Part shown: one piece after another, positions 1 through 10,490 of the stretch
Layout: each line of letters opens with the position of its first letter
How positions within the stretch are numbered: the stretch's first letter is position 1
Assembly (NCBI RefSeq): GCF_913777995.1
Contig: NZ_CAJYVE010000037.1
Location: 1-52,991, forward strand
Reading direction: 5' to 3'
DNA: 52,991 nt
Source: an uncultured Pseudomonas sp.
GTDB lineage: Bacteria > Pseudomonadota > Gammaproteobacteria > Pseudomonadales > Pseudomonadaceae
Program-made: the position numbers and the translations under genes
Notes under the pieces: generated by a model
The model's database searches: none
What the model was told of the DNA's origin: nothing
What the model saw: the letters and a program-made list of their open reading frames with translations, nothing else

Positions 1-85
1 AAGATTCGCACCACTTCTTTCGCTTCACCTTAACTCGTTGATTCTCAAGGAGTTTTCGGTGCATTCCGCGTTGGAAGTGGTGCGC
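1..85 (-). ncRNA. Leader of a probable rrn transcript (partial)
   Basis: This stretch lies downstream of the strong leftward promoter. It contains complementary arms GCACCACTTC (8-17) and GAAGTGGTGC (75-84), able to form a long-range stem like those at the start of rRNA precursors. No coding signal is seen. The 16S gene itself would lie outside the window, so the identification rests on promoter type and the lack of an ORF. Confidence 0.5.
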
Positions 86-142
86 ATTATAAGGACATCT
101 GAAAGGCCGTCAACTGTTAATTTCAAAAAACTGAAATTAAAT
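86..142 (-). promoter_or_regulatory. Strong rRNA-type promoter with UP element, firing left
   Basis: Read on the minus strand, TTGACG (108-113) and TATAAT (86-91) are separated by 16 bases and followed by a GC-rich discriminator GCGC. Just upstream (about 114-142) lies an AT-rich stretch with A and T tracts, as in an UP element. This combination is typical of ribosomal RNA promoters. No long reading frame follows to the left, and the first 85 bases look like an untranslated leader. I infer that an rrn operon starts here and continues outside the window; a tRNA or other stable RNA operon is the alternative. Confidence 0.7.
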
Positions 143-200
143 GCTCCACACCGGTGCAGCCCCAGCAAAACCACTCCTTCTATATAGAGAAGGCCAGCAC

Positions 201-1421
201 CTATAGAACACGCGCCTCACGCAGGACACTGATCTCTTCCAGGCTTTTGCCCAATACCGAGCGCAGCACCGCTTCAGTATGCTCACCCAACAGAGGAGGC
301 GCTCGCCGATATTCCACTGGCGTCTCGGATAAGCGAATCGGGCTGGCCACCATGGGCACCTGACCTGCCAGCGCATGCGGCAAGTCGAACGCGAGGCCAC
401 GGGCTAGCACCTGAGGGTCGGCAAACACCTGTGCCAGATCGTTGATCGGCCCACAAGGCACACCCACCGCTTCCAGTTCCGCCACCCACTGAGCAGTGGT
501 CTTGAATACGGTGGCCTGGCGGATCAGCGGAATCAGTTCGGCGCGGTTGGCCACCCGCAGCTTGTTGGTCAGGAAGCGCGGATCGTCCGCCCACTGCGGC
601 TGCCCCGCCACTTCCGCGAACTTCCTGAACTGACCGTCGTTGCCCACGGTGAGAATGAAGTCGCCATCGGCAGTAGGAAAGTCCTGGTACGGCACGATAT
701 TGGGATGGGCATTACCCAGGCGCCGCGGCGCGACACCCGTGGTGAGGTAGTTCATCGCCTGATTGGCCAGGCACGCCACCTGCACGTCCAGCAGTGCCAT
801 ATCGATGTGCTGACCGCTGCCGGTCTGCTCGCGACTCGCCAACGCAGCCAGAATGGCCGTACTGGAGTACAGCCCAGTGAGGATATCGGTAAGCGCCACG
901 CCCACCTTCACCGGCCCGGCTCCCTCCTCGGCTTCGGAACGGCCGGTCAGGCTCATCAGTCCGCCAAGGCCCTGGATCATGAAGTCGTAGCCGGCACGCT
1001 TGGCATAGGGCCCGCTTTGACCGAACCCGGTAATGGAGCAATAGATGAGCCGTGGATTGACGGCCTTCAGTGACGAGTAGTCCAGCCCGTAGGCCGCCAG
1101 GCCACCCACCTTGAAGTTCTCGATCAACACATCGGAGCGAGCAGCCAGCTCTCGCACCAGCGCCTGACCCTCGGACTGAGTGAAGTCGATGGTCACCGAT
1201 TGCTTGTTGCGGTTGGCCGCCAGGTAATAGGCCGCCTCGCTGGTGTTCTCACCTTCGGCATCCTTGAGGAAGGGCGGTCCCCAGGCGCGGGTATCGTCGC
1301 CAGCCCCCGGCCGTTCGACCTTGATGACCTCCGCGCCGAGGTCTGCAAGGATCTGCCCGGCCCAAGGACCGGCTAATACCCGGGAAAGATCCAGCACGCG
1401 AATGTGCGACAACGCGCCCAT
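201..1421 (-). CDS. gcdG: CaiB/BaiF family CoA-transferase, probable succinyl-CoA:glutarate CoA-transferase
   Basis: This 406-residue class III CoA-transferase has the family N-terminus (MGALSHIRVLDLSRVLAGPW) with its Rossmann-type start, and a VGVALTD motif whose D179 matches the catalytic aspartate of formyl-CoA transferase. It would move CoA from succinyl-CoA to glutarate, making glutaryl-CoA in the cytoplasm. The start at 1421 has an AAGGGGGG ribosome site. It follows gcdH by 17 bp on the same strand, so the two form an operon that activates glutarate and then oxidises it, as in lysine catabolism in pseudomonads. The family is clear; the substrate is inferred from this context. Confidence 0.88.
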   Translation of the reverse strand: MGALSHIRVLDLSRVLAGPWAGQILADLGAEVIKVERPGAGDDTRAWGPPFLKDAEGENTSEAAYYLAANRNKQSVTIDFTQSEGQALVRELAARSDVLIENFKVGGLAAYGLDYSSLKAVNPRLIYCSITGFGQSGPYAKRAGYDFMIQGLGGLMSLTGRSEAEEGAGPVKVGVALTDILTGLYSSTAILAALASREQTGSGQHIDMALLDVQVACLANQAMNYLTTGVAPRRLGNAHPNIVPYQDFPTADGDFILTVGNDGQFRKFAEVAGQPQWADDPRFLTNKLRVANRAELIPLIRQATVFKTTAQWVAELEAVGVPCGPINDLAQVFADPQVLARGLAFDLPHALAGQVPMVASPIRLSETPVEYRRAPPLLGEHTEAVLRSVLGKSLEEISVLREARVL

Positions 1422-1438
1422 GGCCAGCCCCCCTTCTA

Positions 1439-2620
<1,182 letters not shown>

Positions 2621-2776
2621 GGTTGATGCCTCGTGCAAATGAGCCAATCTGATGCAGCAAGCCTAGACCCGCCCGCACGGCAGGACAAACGAGGATTTCG
2701 CAAGGGGTTGTGCTAGTTTCTCACTCCGAAAGACGATTAAAGCCAATAAAACCTGGAATGAGTGAGGATTCGGTAC
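2621..2776. promoter_or_regulatory. Divergent gcdH / gcdR intergenic region
   Basis: This 156-bp gap separates the divergent gcdH and LysR-type genes, the usual place for a LysR operator and overlapping promoters. It turns AT-rich at 2717-2757, consistent with promoters. I cannot point to one convincing T-N11-A palindrome, so the exact site is left open. Confidence 0.5.
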
Positions 2777-3706
2777 ATGCGCCGCAAGATTCCCAGCACC
2801 GCTGCGCTGGTCAGCTTCGAATCGGCCGCCCGCCATGAGAGCTTCACCAAGGCTGCCAGCGAACTGTCCCTGACCCAGAGCGCGATCTGCCGGCAAATCG
2901 GCAGCCTTGAAGCATTCCTCGGCATCGAGCTGTTCAAGCGCTCGCGGCGCGGCGTGAAACTCACCGAAGCCGGCATCTCCTACAGCCGACGCATCGCCTC
3001 GCAACTGGACGCCGTGGAGCGCGACACCCTGTCGGTCATGGGCCAGCAAGGCACCAGTGTGATAGAGCTGGCCGTGGTGCCGACCTTCGGCACCCAATGG
3101 CTGCTGCCGCGCCTCAAGGACTTCCAGACCCGCCACCCGGAAATCACCGTCAACCTCACCAACCGCACCCGGCCGTTCCTGTTCGCCGATACCGACTTCG
3201 ACGCCGCGATCTACTTCGGCGACGCCGACTGGCCGGGCACCCTGGCGTATCGACTGATGGGGGAAAACCCCATGCCGGTGTGCAACCCGACACTGCTGGA
3301 GGGCCAGCTCACCCTCAGCGCCGAGCGCATCGCCCAGTTGCCGCTGCTGCAGCAAACCACCCGCCCGCATGCCTGGCGGCAATGGTTCAGCGAGCGCCAG
3401 CTGCATGTGCCGCGCGACATGACCGGCCCGCGCTACGAACTGTTCTCGATGCTCGCCCAGGCAGCCATGCACGAGATGGGCATCGCCCTGATCCCGCCCT
3501 TCCTCATCCAGCGTGAACTCGAAGAACAGCGCCTGATGATCGCCAGCCCTCACGCGCTGACCAGTGCGAAGGCCTACCACCTGATGATTCCCGAACGAAA
3601 GACTTCGACTGTGACCCTGCAAGCCTTCCGCAACTGGCTGATCGAGCAGGCGCATGGCTACACCCTGCCCGAAGAACAACCCGCAGCCGGTGTCGCAAAT
3701 AGGTAG
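2777..3706 (+). CDS. gcdR: LysR-family regulator, probable activator of glutarate catabolism
   Basis: This 309-residue GcvA-like LysR regulator has an N-terminal winged helix-turn-helix (about residues 1-62, with SFTKAASELSLTQSAICRQI as the recognition region) and a C-terminal substrate-binding domain. The start at 2777 is chosen because GTGAGG lies 9 bases upstream; the GTG at 2762 is the ribosome-site region itself. It is divergent from gcdH-gcdG, so it most likely senses glutarate or a related CoA ester and controls them. The family is certain; the target and effector are inferred from position. Confidence 0.88.
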   Translation: MRRKIPSTAALVSFESAARHESFTKAASELSLTQSAICRQIGSLEAFLGIELFKRSRRGVKLTEAGISYSRRIASQLDAVERDTLSVMGQQGTSVIELAVVPTFGTQWLLPRLKDFQTRHPEITVNLTNRTRPFLFADTDFDAAIYFGDADWPGTLAYRLMGENPMPVCNPTLLEGQLTLSAERIAQLPLLQQTTRPHAWRQWFSERQLHVPRDMTGPRYELFSMLAQAAMHEMGIALIPPFLIQRELEEQRLMIASPHALTSAKAYHLMIPERKTSTVTLQAFRNWLIEQAHGYTLPEEQPAAGVANR

Positions 3707-4061
3707 TTACGACATCGAATACCTACATATGTAAGCAATTGTCGTAAATCTGAAACCTGCAAAAAGCTGTCATAAATAGCTTAAAAGCCCCGTATTTCAA
3801 GGCCTGTAGTCCGTTTCAGTCAGACTTTCATGCGCACCCCGGGCCACCACCCCACTCTTACCTGAAAACGCCCTGAATCAAGCTGTAAGCGCCACGGGAC
3901 AAGGCCCTTCGCTTTCTGCTGCGACAATGGGTCACAGGATGACTTGTAGTCATACCAAAGTCTCGTTACCTATTCTTCGAGGCCACGCACCCAGGCCTCA
4001 CACCCACACCGCTCGTGCCTGGGCGCACCGACAACAAGAACAAACAGGCAGGAGACTTGCC
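3707..4061. other. 355-bp gap before pntAA
   Basis: No gene is visible. The AT-rich start (3707-3790) holds an interrupted inverted repeat, TTACGAC near 3708 and GTCGTAA at 3741-3747, and CTGTCATAAAT at 3767-3777, which matches one Pho-box half-site exactly but lacks a partner at the right spacing. The rest is GC-rich leader with a small palindrome TGACT-TGT-AGTCA near 3941-3953. The pntAA promoter probably lies in the AT-rich part. Confidence 0.5.
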
Positions 4062-5183
4062 GTGCACATAGGTGTCCCCCTCGAAACACAGGCGGGTGAA
4101 ACCCGGGTCGCCGCCACGCCGGAAACCGTCAGGAAGCTGGTCAGCCAGGGCCATGCAATCACGGTGCAAAGCTCGGCCGGCCTTCATGCCGGTGTGCCGG
4201 ACAGCGCTTTCCTGGCCGCCGGAGCAGCCATCGGCAGTGTCGACGACGTGTTCAGCGCCCAATTGGTGCTCAAGGTCACAGCCCCCAGCGACGACGAGCT
4301 GGCACGCATGAAGCCCGGCACGCTACTGATCGGCATGCTCAACCCGTTCAACGACACGATCATTGCCAGCATGGCCCGCCAGGGCATCACCGCTTTCGCC
4401 CTGGAGGCCGCACCACGAACCTCGAGAGCCCAGAGCCTCGACGTCCTGTCGTCACAGGCCAACATCGCCGGCTACAAGGCCGTGTTGCTGGCCGCGCACT
4501 ACTACCCACGCTTCATGCCGATGCTGATGACCGCCGCCGGCACCGTGAAAGCGGCCCGCGTACTGATTCTCGGCGCGGGCGTGGCGGGTCTGCAGGCCAT
4601 CGCCACGGCCAAGCGCCTGGGTGCGGTGGTCGAGGCCTCGGACGTGCGCCCGGCCGTACGCGAACAGATCGAGTCCCTGGGGGCGAAATTCATCGATGTC
4701 CCGTACGAAACCGACGAAGAACGTGAATGCGCCGAAGGCGTCGGTGGCTACGCCCGCCCCATGCCAGCCAGTTGGATGCAGCGCCAGGCGGCCGCAGTGC
4801 ACGAGCGGGCCCGGCAATCGGACATCGTCATCACCACGGCACTGATCCCTGGGCGCAGGGCGCCGGTGCTGCTCAGCGCCGCCACCGTGGCACAGATGAA
4901 GCCCGGCTCGGTGGTCATCGACCTGGCCGCCGCCCAAGGTGGCAACTGCCCACTGACAGTGGCGGACCAAGTGGTGGTAGAGCACGGCGTGACGCTGGTC
5001 GGGCATACCAACCTGCCGGCCCTGGTGGCGGCCGACGCCTCGGCGCTCTATGCCCGCAACCTGCTGGATTTCCTGAAGCTGCTGTTCGACAAGGACGGCG
5101 TGCTGAACCTCAACCTCGAAGACGACATCGTCGCCGCGTGCCTGATGTGCCGCGATGGCGAGATCATCCGCAAGAACAGCTGA
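4062..5183 (+). CDS. pntAA: Proton-translocating NAD(P) transhydrogenase, alpha part 1 (NAD-binding)
   Basis: This 373-residue cytoplasmic subunit (domain I) binds NAD(H). It begins [22 protein letters not shown], the alanine dehydrogenase/PntA N-terminal fold, and has the Rossmann motif [21 protein letters not shown]. The GTG start at 4062 is preceded by AGGAG 7 bases away; the longer frame upstream has no family similarity. It forms an operon with pntAB and pntB. In this split version, common in pseudomonads, the membrane part of alpha is a separate protein. The complex uses the proton gradient to make NADPH from NADH. Confidence 0.95.
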   Translation: MHIGVPLETQAGETRVAATPETVRKLVSQGHAITVQSSAGLHAGVPDSAFLAAGAAIGSVDDVFSAQLVLKVTAPSDDELARMKPGTLLIGMLNPFNDTIIASMARQGITAFALEAAPRTSRAQSLDVLSSQANIAGYKAVLLAAHYYPRFMPMLMTAAGTVKAARVLILGAGVAGLQAIATAKRLGAVVEASDVRPAVREQIESLGAKFIDVPYETDEERECAEGVGGYARPMPASWMQRQAAAVHERARQSDIVITTALIPGRRAPVLLSAATVAQMKPGSVVIDLAAAQGGNCPLTVADQVVVEHGVTLVGHTNLPALVAADASALYARNLLDFLKLLFDKDGVLNLNLEDDIVAACLMCRDGEIIRKNS

Positions 5184-5194
5184 GAACAAAGACA

Positions 5195-5508
5195 ATGCAA
5201 GAGCTGATCTCCCCAGGCATCTATAACCTGATCATCTTCGTGCTGGCCATCTATGTCGGCTACCACGTGGTCTGGAACGTCACCCCTGCGCTGCACACAC
5301 CGCTGATGGCAGTCACCAATGCCATCTCGGCCATCGTCATCGTCGGCGCCATGCTGGCGGCCGCCTTGACCGTCACACCGCTGGGCAAGGTCATGGGTAC
5401 CCTGGCCGTGGCGCTGGCCGCCGTGAACGTGTTCGGCGGCTTCCTGGTCACCCGGCGCATGCTGGAAATGTTCAAGAAGAAGAGCAAGGCCAAGGACGAG
5501 GTGCAGAA

Positions 5509-5512
<4 letters not shown>
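5195..5512 (+). CDS. pntAB: NAD(P) transhydrogenase, alpha part 2 (membrane)
   Basis: This 105-residue membrane protein has about three hydrophobic helices ([57 protein letters not shown]) and the conserved [18 protein letters not shown] segment. With PntB it forms the proton channel domain II. It starts 11 bp after pntAA and overlaps pntB by 4 bases (ATGA), which implies translational coupling and equal output. The reading frame remains open upstream through pntAA, but only this part resembles the family. Confidence 0.95.
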
Positions 5513-6963
<1,451 letters not shown>

Positions 6964-6979
6964 CGCGGCTCTTTGCATC

Positions 6980-7002
6980 GCCCCGGCACACGGGGCTTTG
7001 TT
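6980..7002 (+). terminator. Terminator after pntB
   Basis: GCCCCG (6980-6985) and CGGGGC (6991-6996) form a 6-bp GC stem with a 5-base loop, followed by TTTGTT. It sits 17 bp after the pntB stop, ending the pnt operon. Confidence 0.75.
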
Positions 7003-7131
7003 ACAGGCACGGTAACGGTGTTTTGCCCTGAAAGCCGCCAATTAGAGCCTTCGAATACGACCTTGGTCGGGCGACGGCGCGCGCGCCAGCCACTAGACTT
7101 GGCGCTCGCTTACAGCCCGAGACAATAAAAC

Positions 7132-8625
7132 ATGTACCGTGATCGTATCCGCATGCCTGGCCTGATGAGCAAGGTGATGAGCGCGGCAGATGCCGCTGGC
7201 CTGATTGAAGACGGCATGACCGTCGGCATGAGCGGTTTCACCCGCGCCGGCGAAGCCAAGGCGGTGCCCCACGCGCTGGCCGAGCGCGCGCGCGTGTCGC
7301 CGCTTAAGATCAGCCTGATGACTGGCGCCAGCCTGGGCAACGATCTGGACAAGCAACTCACGGAAGCCGGTGTGCTGTCGCGGCGTATGCCCTTCCAGGT
7401 CGACAGCACCCTGCGCAAGGCGATCAACGCCGGCGAAGTGATGTTCATCGACCAGCACCTCTCCGACACGGTCGAACAACTGCGCAACCGGCAGATCAAG
7501 GCCGTCGACCTGGCCGTCATCGAATGCGTGGCGATTACCGAAGAGGGCCACCTGGTACTGAGCACCTCGGTGGGCAACTCGGCAAGTTTCGCCATTCTCG
7601 CCAAGCAGGTGATCGTCGAGATCAACCTGTCGCAGCCGCTGGAACTGGAAGGCCTGCATGATGTTTATATCCCCAGCTACCGCCCGACCCGCCTGCCGAT
7701 TCCGGTACTGGAAGCCGACTCGCGCATCGGCAGCCACGCGGTGAAGATTGACCCGGCAAAGATCGTCGGCATCGTCATCAGCGACCAGCCCGACTCACCG
7801 TCCACCGTGTTGCCGCCGGACGTCGAGACCCAGGCCATCGCCAATCACCTGGTGGAGTTCTTCAAGAACGAGGTGCGCCAGGGACGCCTCACCGACCGCC
7901 TGATGCCGCTGCAGGCCGGCATCGGCACCATCGCCAACGCCGTGATGCACGGCCTGCTGGCGTCACCCTTCGAAAACCTGACCATGTACTCCGAAGTGCT
8001 GCAGGACTCGACCTTCGACCTGTTCGATGCAGGCAAGCTGGATTTCGCCTCTGGCAGCTCCATGACCCTGTCGGCGCCCAAGCATGCCCAGGTATTCGCC
8101 GACTTCAACCGCTACAAGTCGAAGTTGGTGCTGCGCCCGCAGGAAATCTCCAATCACCCCGAAGTCATCCGCCGCCTGGGCATCATCGGCATCAACACCG
8201 CTCTGGAATTCGATCTGTACGGCAACGTCAATTCCACCCACGTGTGCGGTACGCGAATGATGAACGGCATCGGCGGCTCGGGCGATTTCTCGCGCAATGC
8301 CCACCTGGCCATCTTCGTCACCAAGTCGATTGCCAAGGGCGGTGCCATTTCCAGCGTGGTGCCCATGGTCAGTCACGTCGACCATACCGAGCATGATGTG
8401 GACATCCTGGTCACCGAACAGGGCCTGGCCGACCTGCGTGGCCTGGCACCTCGCGAGCGGGCCCGGGTAATCATCGACAACTGCGTGCACCCGGCGTATC
8501 GCAAGGCCCTGAATGACTATTTCAGCCGAGCCAGCGCACTGGGTGGGCACACCCCTCACCTGCTGCGTGATGCACTGAGTTGGCACCTCAACCTTGAAGA
8601 AACCGGACGCATGCTGGCGGTATGA
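7132..8625 (+). CDS. scpC: Acetyl-CoA hydrolase/transferase family protein (succinyl-CoA:acetate CoA-transferase type)
   Basis: This 497-residue class I CoA-transferase shows family blocks VGMSGFTRAGEAKAVP, GIGTIANAVMHGL (CoA loop), MYSEVLQDSTFDL with probable catalytic E288, and STHVCGTRMMNGIGGSGDF. It would exchange CoA between succinyl-CoA and acetate or propionate (or hydrolyse acetyl-CoA), linking acyl-CoA overflow to the TCA cycle. Its neighbourhood of glutaryl-CoA genes and transhydrogenase suggests a general short-chain acyl-CoA role. It stands alone after the pnt terminator. The exact acceptor cannot be read from sequence; the symbol follows common usage for close homologues. Confidence 0.85.
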   Translation: MYRDRIRMPGLMSKVMSAADAAGLIEDGMTVGMSGFTRAGEAKAVPHALAERARVSPLKISLMTGASLGNDLDKQLTEAGVLSRRMPFQVDSTLRKAINAGEVMFIDQHLSDTVEQLRNRQIKAVDLAVIECVAITEEGHLVLSTSVGNSASFAILAKQVIVEINLSQPLELEGLHDVYIPSYRPTRLPIPVLEADSRIGSHAVKIDPAKIVGIVISDQPDSPSTVLPPDVETQAIANHLVEFFKNEVRQGRLTDRLMPLQAGIGTIANAVMHGLLASPFENLTMYSEVLQDSTFDLFDAGKLDFASGSSMTLSAPKHAQVFADFNRYKSKLVLRPQEISNHPEVIRRLGIIGINTALEFDLYGNVNSTHVCGTRMMNGIGGSGDFSRNAHLAIFVTKSIAKGGAISSVVPMVSHVDHTEHDVDILVTEQGLADLRGLAPRERARVIIDNCVHPAYRKALNDYFSRASALGGHTPHLLRDALSWHLNLEETGRMLAV

Positions 8626-8642
8626 GGTTCACAGGTTCAGGA

Positions 8643-8683
8643 GGTTGAGGTTTGCAACGGTACAGTCCAGACCTCAACCGTTT
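8643..8683 (+). terminator. Weak hairpin after the CoA-transferase gene
   Basis: GGTTGAGG (8643-8650) pairs with CCTCAACC (8672-8679), followed by GTTTG. The loop is 21 bases and the T run is short, so it is only a possible terminator. Confidence 0.4.
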
Positions 8684-8866
8684 GAACTGACAAAAACTGT
8701 AATGCTGTACTGGTCCAAAACCGACGTTTTCCAGCCGATTCTCGTCGCACCCCAGCAAAAACGCACCAAACAGGTGCGAACCAGTACAGTTGCCCCATTT
8801 AGGAACAAAACAGCCCCTATAAACAGTTAACTGAACTCTCACAATACAGCTGAACTGTGTCTGTAG
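8651..8866. promoter_or_regulatory. Operator-like repeat array before the DUF1127 gene
   Basis: The gap between the CoA-transferase and DUF1127 genes carries repeated ACTGTAC/CAGT words: GGTACAGT near 8659, CTGTACTGGT (8705-8714), its exact inverse ACCAGTACAG (8780-8789), then AACAGTTAACTGAAC (about 8822-8836) and ACAGCTGAACTGT (about 8846-8858). Several copies in both orientations over 200 bp suggest a cooperatively bound regulator. The style resembles operators of MocR/GntR-type regulators, but no regulator gene is adjacent. The promoter of the next gene probably lies at the right edge, near TATAAA (8819-8824). Confidence 0.55.
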
Positions 8867-8944
8867 AAGATGACACGACGAGAGGAAGATAGGCACCAGT
8901 CAAGCCACTCTCTAATCCCGCCACAAGCGGAAGGAAGTCACACC

Positions 8945-9160
8945 ATGGAACGTACAATCAGTTCCGATCTTTTTGTAGAAAGCACCGTTTCCAATGCCCA
9001 GGCCAGCCTGCCTCTGCGCGCCCTCGCTACCCTGATGCTGTGGCAGCGTCGTCTGGCCAGCCGCCGTCAACTGGCTCGCCTGGATGCCCGCCTGCTGGCG
9101 GACGCCGGTATCAGCGAATCGCAGCGTTACGAAGAGCTGAGCAAGCCATTCTGGCGTTGA
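8945..9160 (+). CDS. DUF1127 (YjiS-like) small protein
   Basis: This 71-residue protein has the DUF1127 core near its C-terminus: WQRRLASRRQLARLDARLLADAGIS, an arginine-rich helix followed by the LLADAGIS motif. Such small proteins occur widely in Proteobacteria; some affect RNA turnover and phosphate or carbon metabolism, but the role of this one is unknown. The ATG has GGAAGGA about 9 bases upstream. It is a single-gene unit: an unusual repeat-rich promoter region before it and a strong terminator after it point to tight individual regulation. Confidence 0.8.
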   Translation: MERTISSDLFVESTVSNAQASLPLRALATLMLWQRRLASRRQLARLDARLLADAGISESQRYEELSKPFWR

Positions 9161-9217
9161 TACGGCGCGCACCGGCACATTGATCCCAAGGTCATCCCGC
9201 CGGTCCACCGAATTCCC

Positions 9218-9259
9218 ACGAAGCCCGTCGCAGGCAACTGCTGACGGGCTTCGTCGTTT
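9218..9259 (+). terminator. Terminator after the DUF1127 gene
   Basis: ACGAAGCCCGTC (9218-9229) and GACGGGCTTCGT (9243-9254) form a perfect 12-bp stem with a 13-base loop, followed by CGTTTT. It lies about 60 bp after the stop codon. Confidence 0.85.
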
Positions 9260-9426
9260 TCGGCGTCGGCAAATGACGAACATAACAGTTAAACAAAAAC
9301 ACCAAACATACCATAACAGTTCATACCTCTGGCCGAGCGCCGCGATAGCCGCCCTCTGGCGTCTGGGTTACGCTCGACGCTATCTTGGCGACCTTCCCTG
9401 CACCTGTGCCTGTAACGGAGACTTGT

Positions 9427-9744
9427 ATGTCCACCCTGCGCATTCTCACCGCGACTCTGCTACTGAGCGCTTCCTGCGGCGCCTTCGCCAGCAGCTTCCT
9501 GGTTACCACCGACGCCATCGTGGGCGCCGTGGGTGCGTCCACTGACGCCACCTCCGACGTCACCTCGTCGCTGCGTGACAACAAACTGGTCCGTGAAGCC
9601 CGTGACGAAGCAGCGACCTTCGTAGGCAGCGCCGGTGAAATCCGCGGTGCCCGGCTGGAAGCGGCCCTGGCGCACATCCGTCAGCAGCAGCCCGCCCTGC
9701 AGGCCAGCGATGCCCAGCTGGCCGAGGCTATCCTGGCTCTTTGA
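9427..9744 (+). CDS. DUF2388 (TIGR02448) secreted protein, copy 1
   Basis: This 105-residue protein has a signal peptide (MSTLRILTATLLLSASCGAFA) and then a compact domain: SFLVTTDAIVGAV, a serine/threonine stretch ending SSLRDNKLV, EARDEAATFVGSAGEIRGARLEAAL, and DAQLAEAILAL at the end. It is the first of three tandem paralogues sharing the S-x-R-D-x-K core and the A-x-F-V-x-S-x-G-x-x-R-G-A-R-L-E block. It should be periplasmic or secreted. The family is largely confined to Pseudomonas and relatives and has no established function. ATG at 9427 with GGAG upstream was preferred to the longer frame at 9385. Confidence 0.82.
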   Translation: MSTLRILTATLLLSASCGAFASSFLVTTDAIVGAVGASTDATSDVTSSLRDNKLVREARDEAATFVGSAGEIRGARLEAALAHIRQQQPALQASDAQLAEAILAL

Positions 9745-9830
9745 GATCCGTACCGGGCGGCACTACGGGGTAGCTCTGTTTCGGGCATTAGGCTAGCCTT
9801 GCGCTTCGTTCCACGATTGCCCCGAAGATC

Positions 9831-10136
9831 ATGCGTCTATCCAAACTGTTGTTCCTGCCTTCCCTGGCCAGCCTGATCTGGATGTCCCCCGCCCTGGCCT
9901 TCGATCCGACGACCCAGGGCGTGGTGGTCAGCGGTTACGTGACCAGCCAGATCACCAGTGCGCCATTCGACAACAAGCTGATCCAGGCCGCCCAGGACGA
10001 TGCCGCCGCGTTCGTCGCCAGCGATGGTCAACTGCGCGGCGCACGCCTTGAATCGGCGTTGCACCAGCTGCGCAAGAGCCAGGCGAAACTTCATGCCAGC
10101 GACCTTGAACTGGCCGAGGCAATTCTCGTCCAATAG
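9831..10136 (+). CDS. DUF2388 secreted protein, copy 2
   Basis: This 101-residue paralogue of its neighbours has a signal peptide ending near ALA (MRLSKLLFLPSLASLIWMSPALA), then VSGYVTSQITS, the shared core APFDNKLIQAAQDDAAAFVASDGQLRGARLESALHQLR and C-terminal DLELAEAILVQ. The S-x-R-D motif of the others is replaced by PFDNK, so it is the most diverged copy. It lies 86 bp after copy 1 and 33 bp before copy 3. The ribosome site is weak. Function is unknown. Confidence 0.8.
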   Translation: MRLSKLLFLPSLASLIWMSPALAFDPTTQGVVVSGYVTSQITSAPFDNKLIQAAQDDAAAFVASDGQLRGARLESALHQLRKSQAKLHASDLELAEAILVQ

Positions 10137-10169
10137 TCACTTTTTTGCTTCTGCTCCTGGAGACGTTAC

Positions 10170-10490
10170 ATGCGTACCCCGTTGATTGCCGCGACACTCG
10201 GCATGCTGCTGATGGCCGATCTGGCCCAGGCCCAGACCCTGGTGGCGACCAGCAACATCATCGTTCGTGCTTTCGGCCGTTCCATCGACTTCACCTCCGA
10301 CACCACCACCTCCATCCGCGACTCCAAGGTCGTCATGGAAGCCAGGGACGATGCGGCCAGCTACGTGGCCAGCGGTGGTGACATCCACGGCGCCCGCCTG
10401 GATGCCGCCTTCGACACCCTGCGTGACCGGCTGCCCGAGGCGCGCAACGCCAGCGACCGGACCCTGGCCGAAGCCATCCTCGCATTGTGA
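10170..10490 (+). CDS. DUF2388 secreted protein, copy 3
   Basis: This 106-residue copy has signal peptide MRTPLIAATLGMLLMADLAQA, then TLVATSNIIVRAF, the core SIRDSKVVMEARDDAASYVASGGDIHGARLDAAF and C-terminal DRTLAEAILAL. GGAG lies 8 bases before the ATG. Its stop codon overlaps the GTG start of the DUF4105 gene (GTGA), so the two are translationally coupled; this is the strongest clue that DUF2388 proteins work with that protein in the cell envelope. Confidence 0.82.
   Translation: MRTPLIAATLGMLLMADLAQAQTLVATSNIIVRAFGRSIDFTSDTTTSIRDSKVVMEARDDAASYVASGGDIHGARLDAAFDTLRDRLPEARNASDRTLAEAILAL

Noticed and set aside
3941-3953. Riboswitch in the pntAA leader
   Set aside because: Only a short TGACT-TGT-AGTCA palindrome is seen, with no conserved aptamer pattern or terminator before pntAA.
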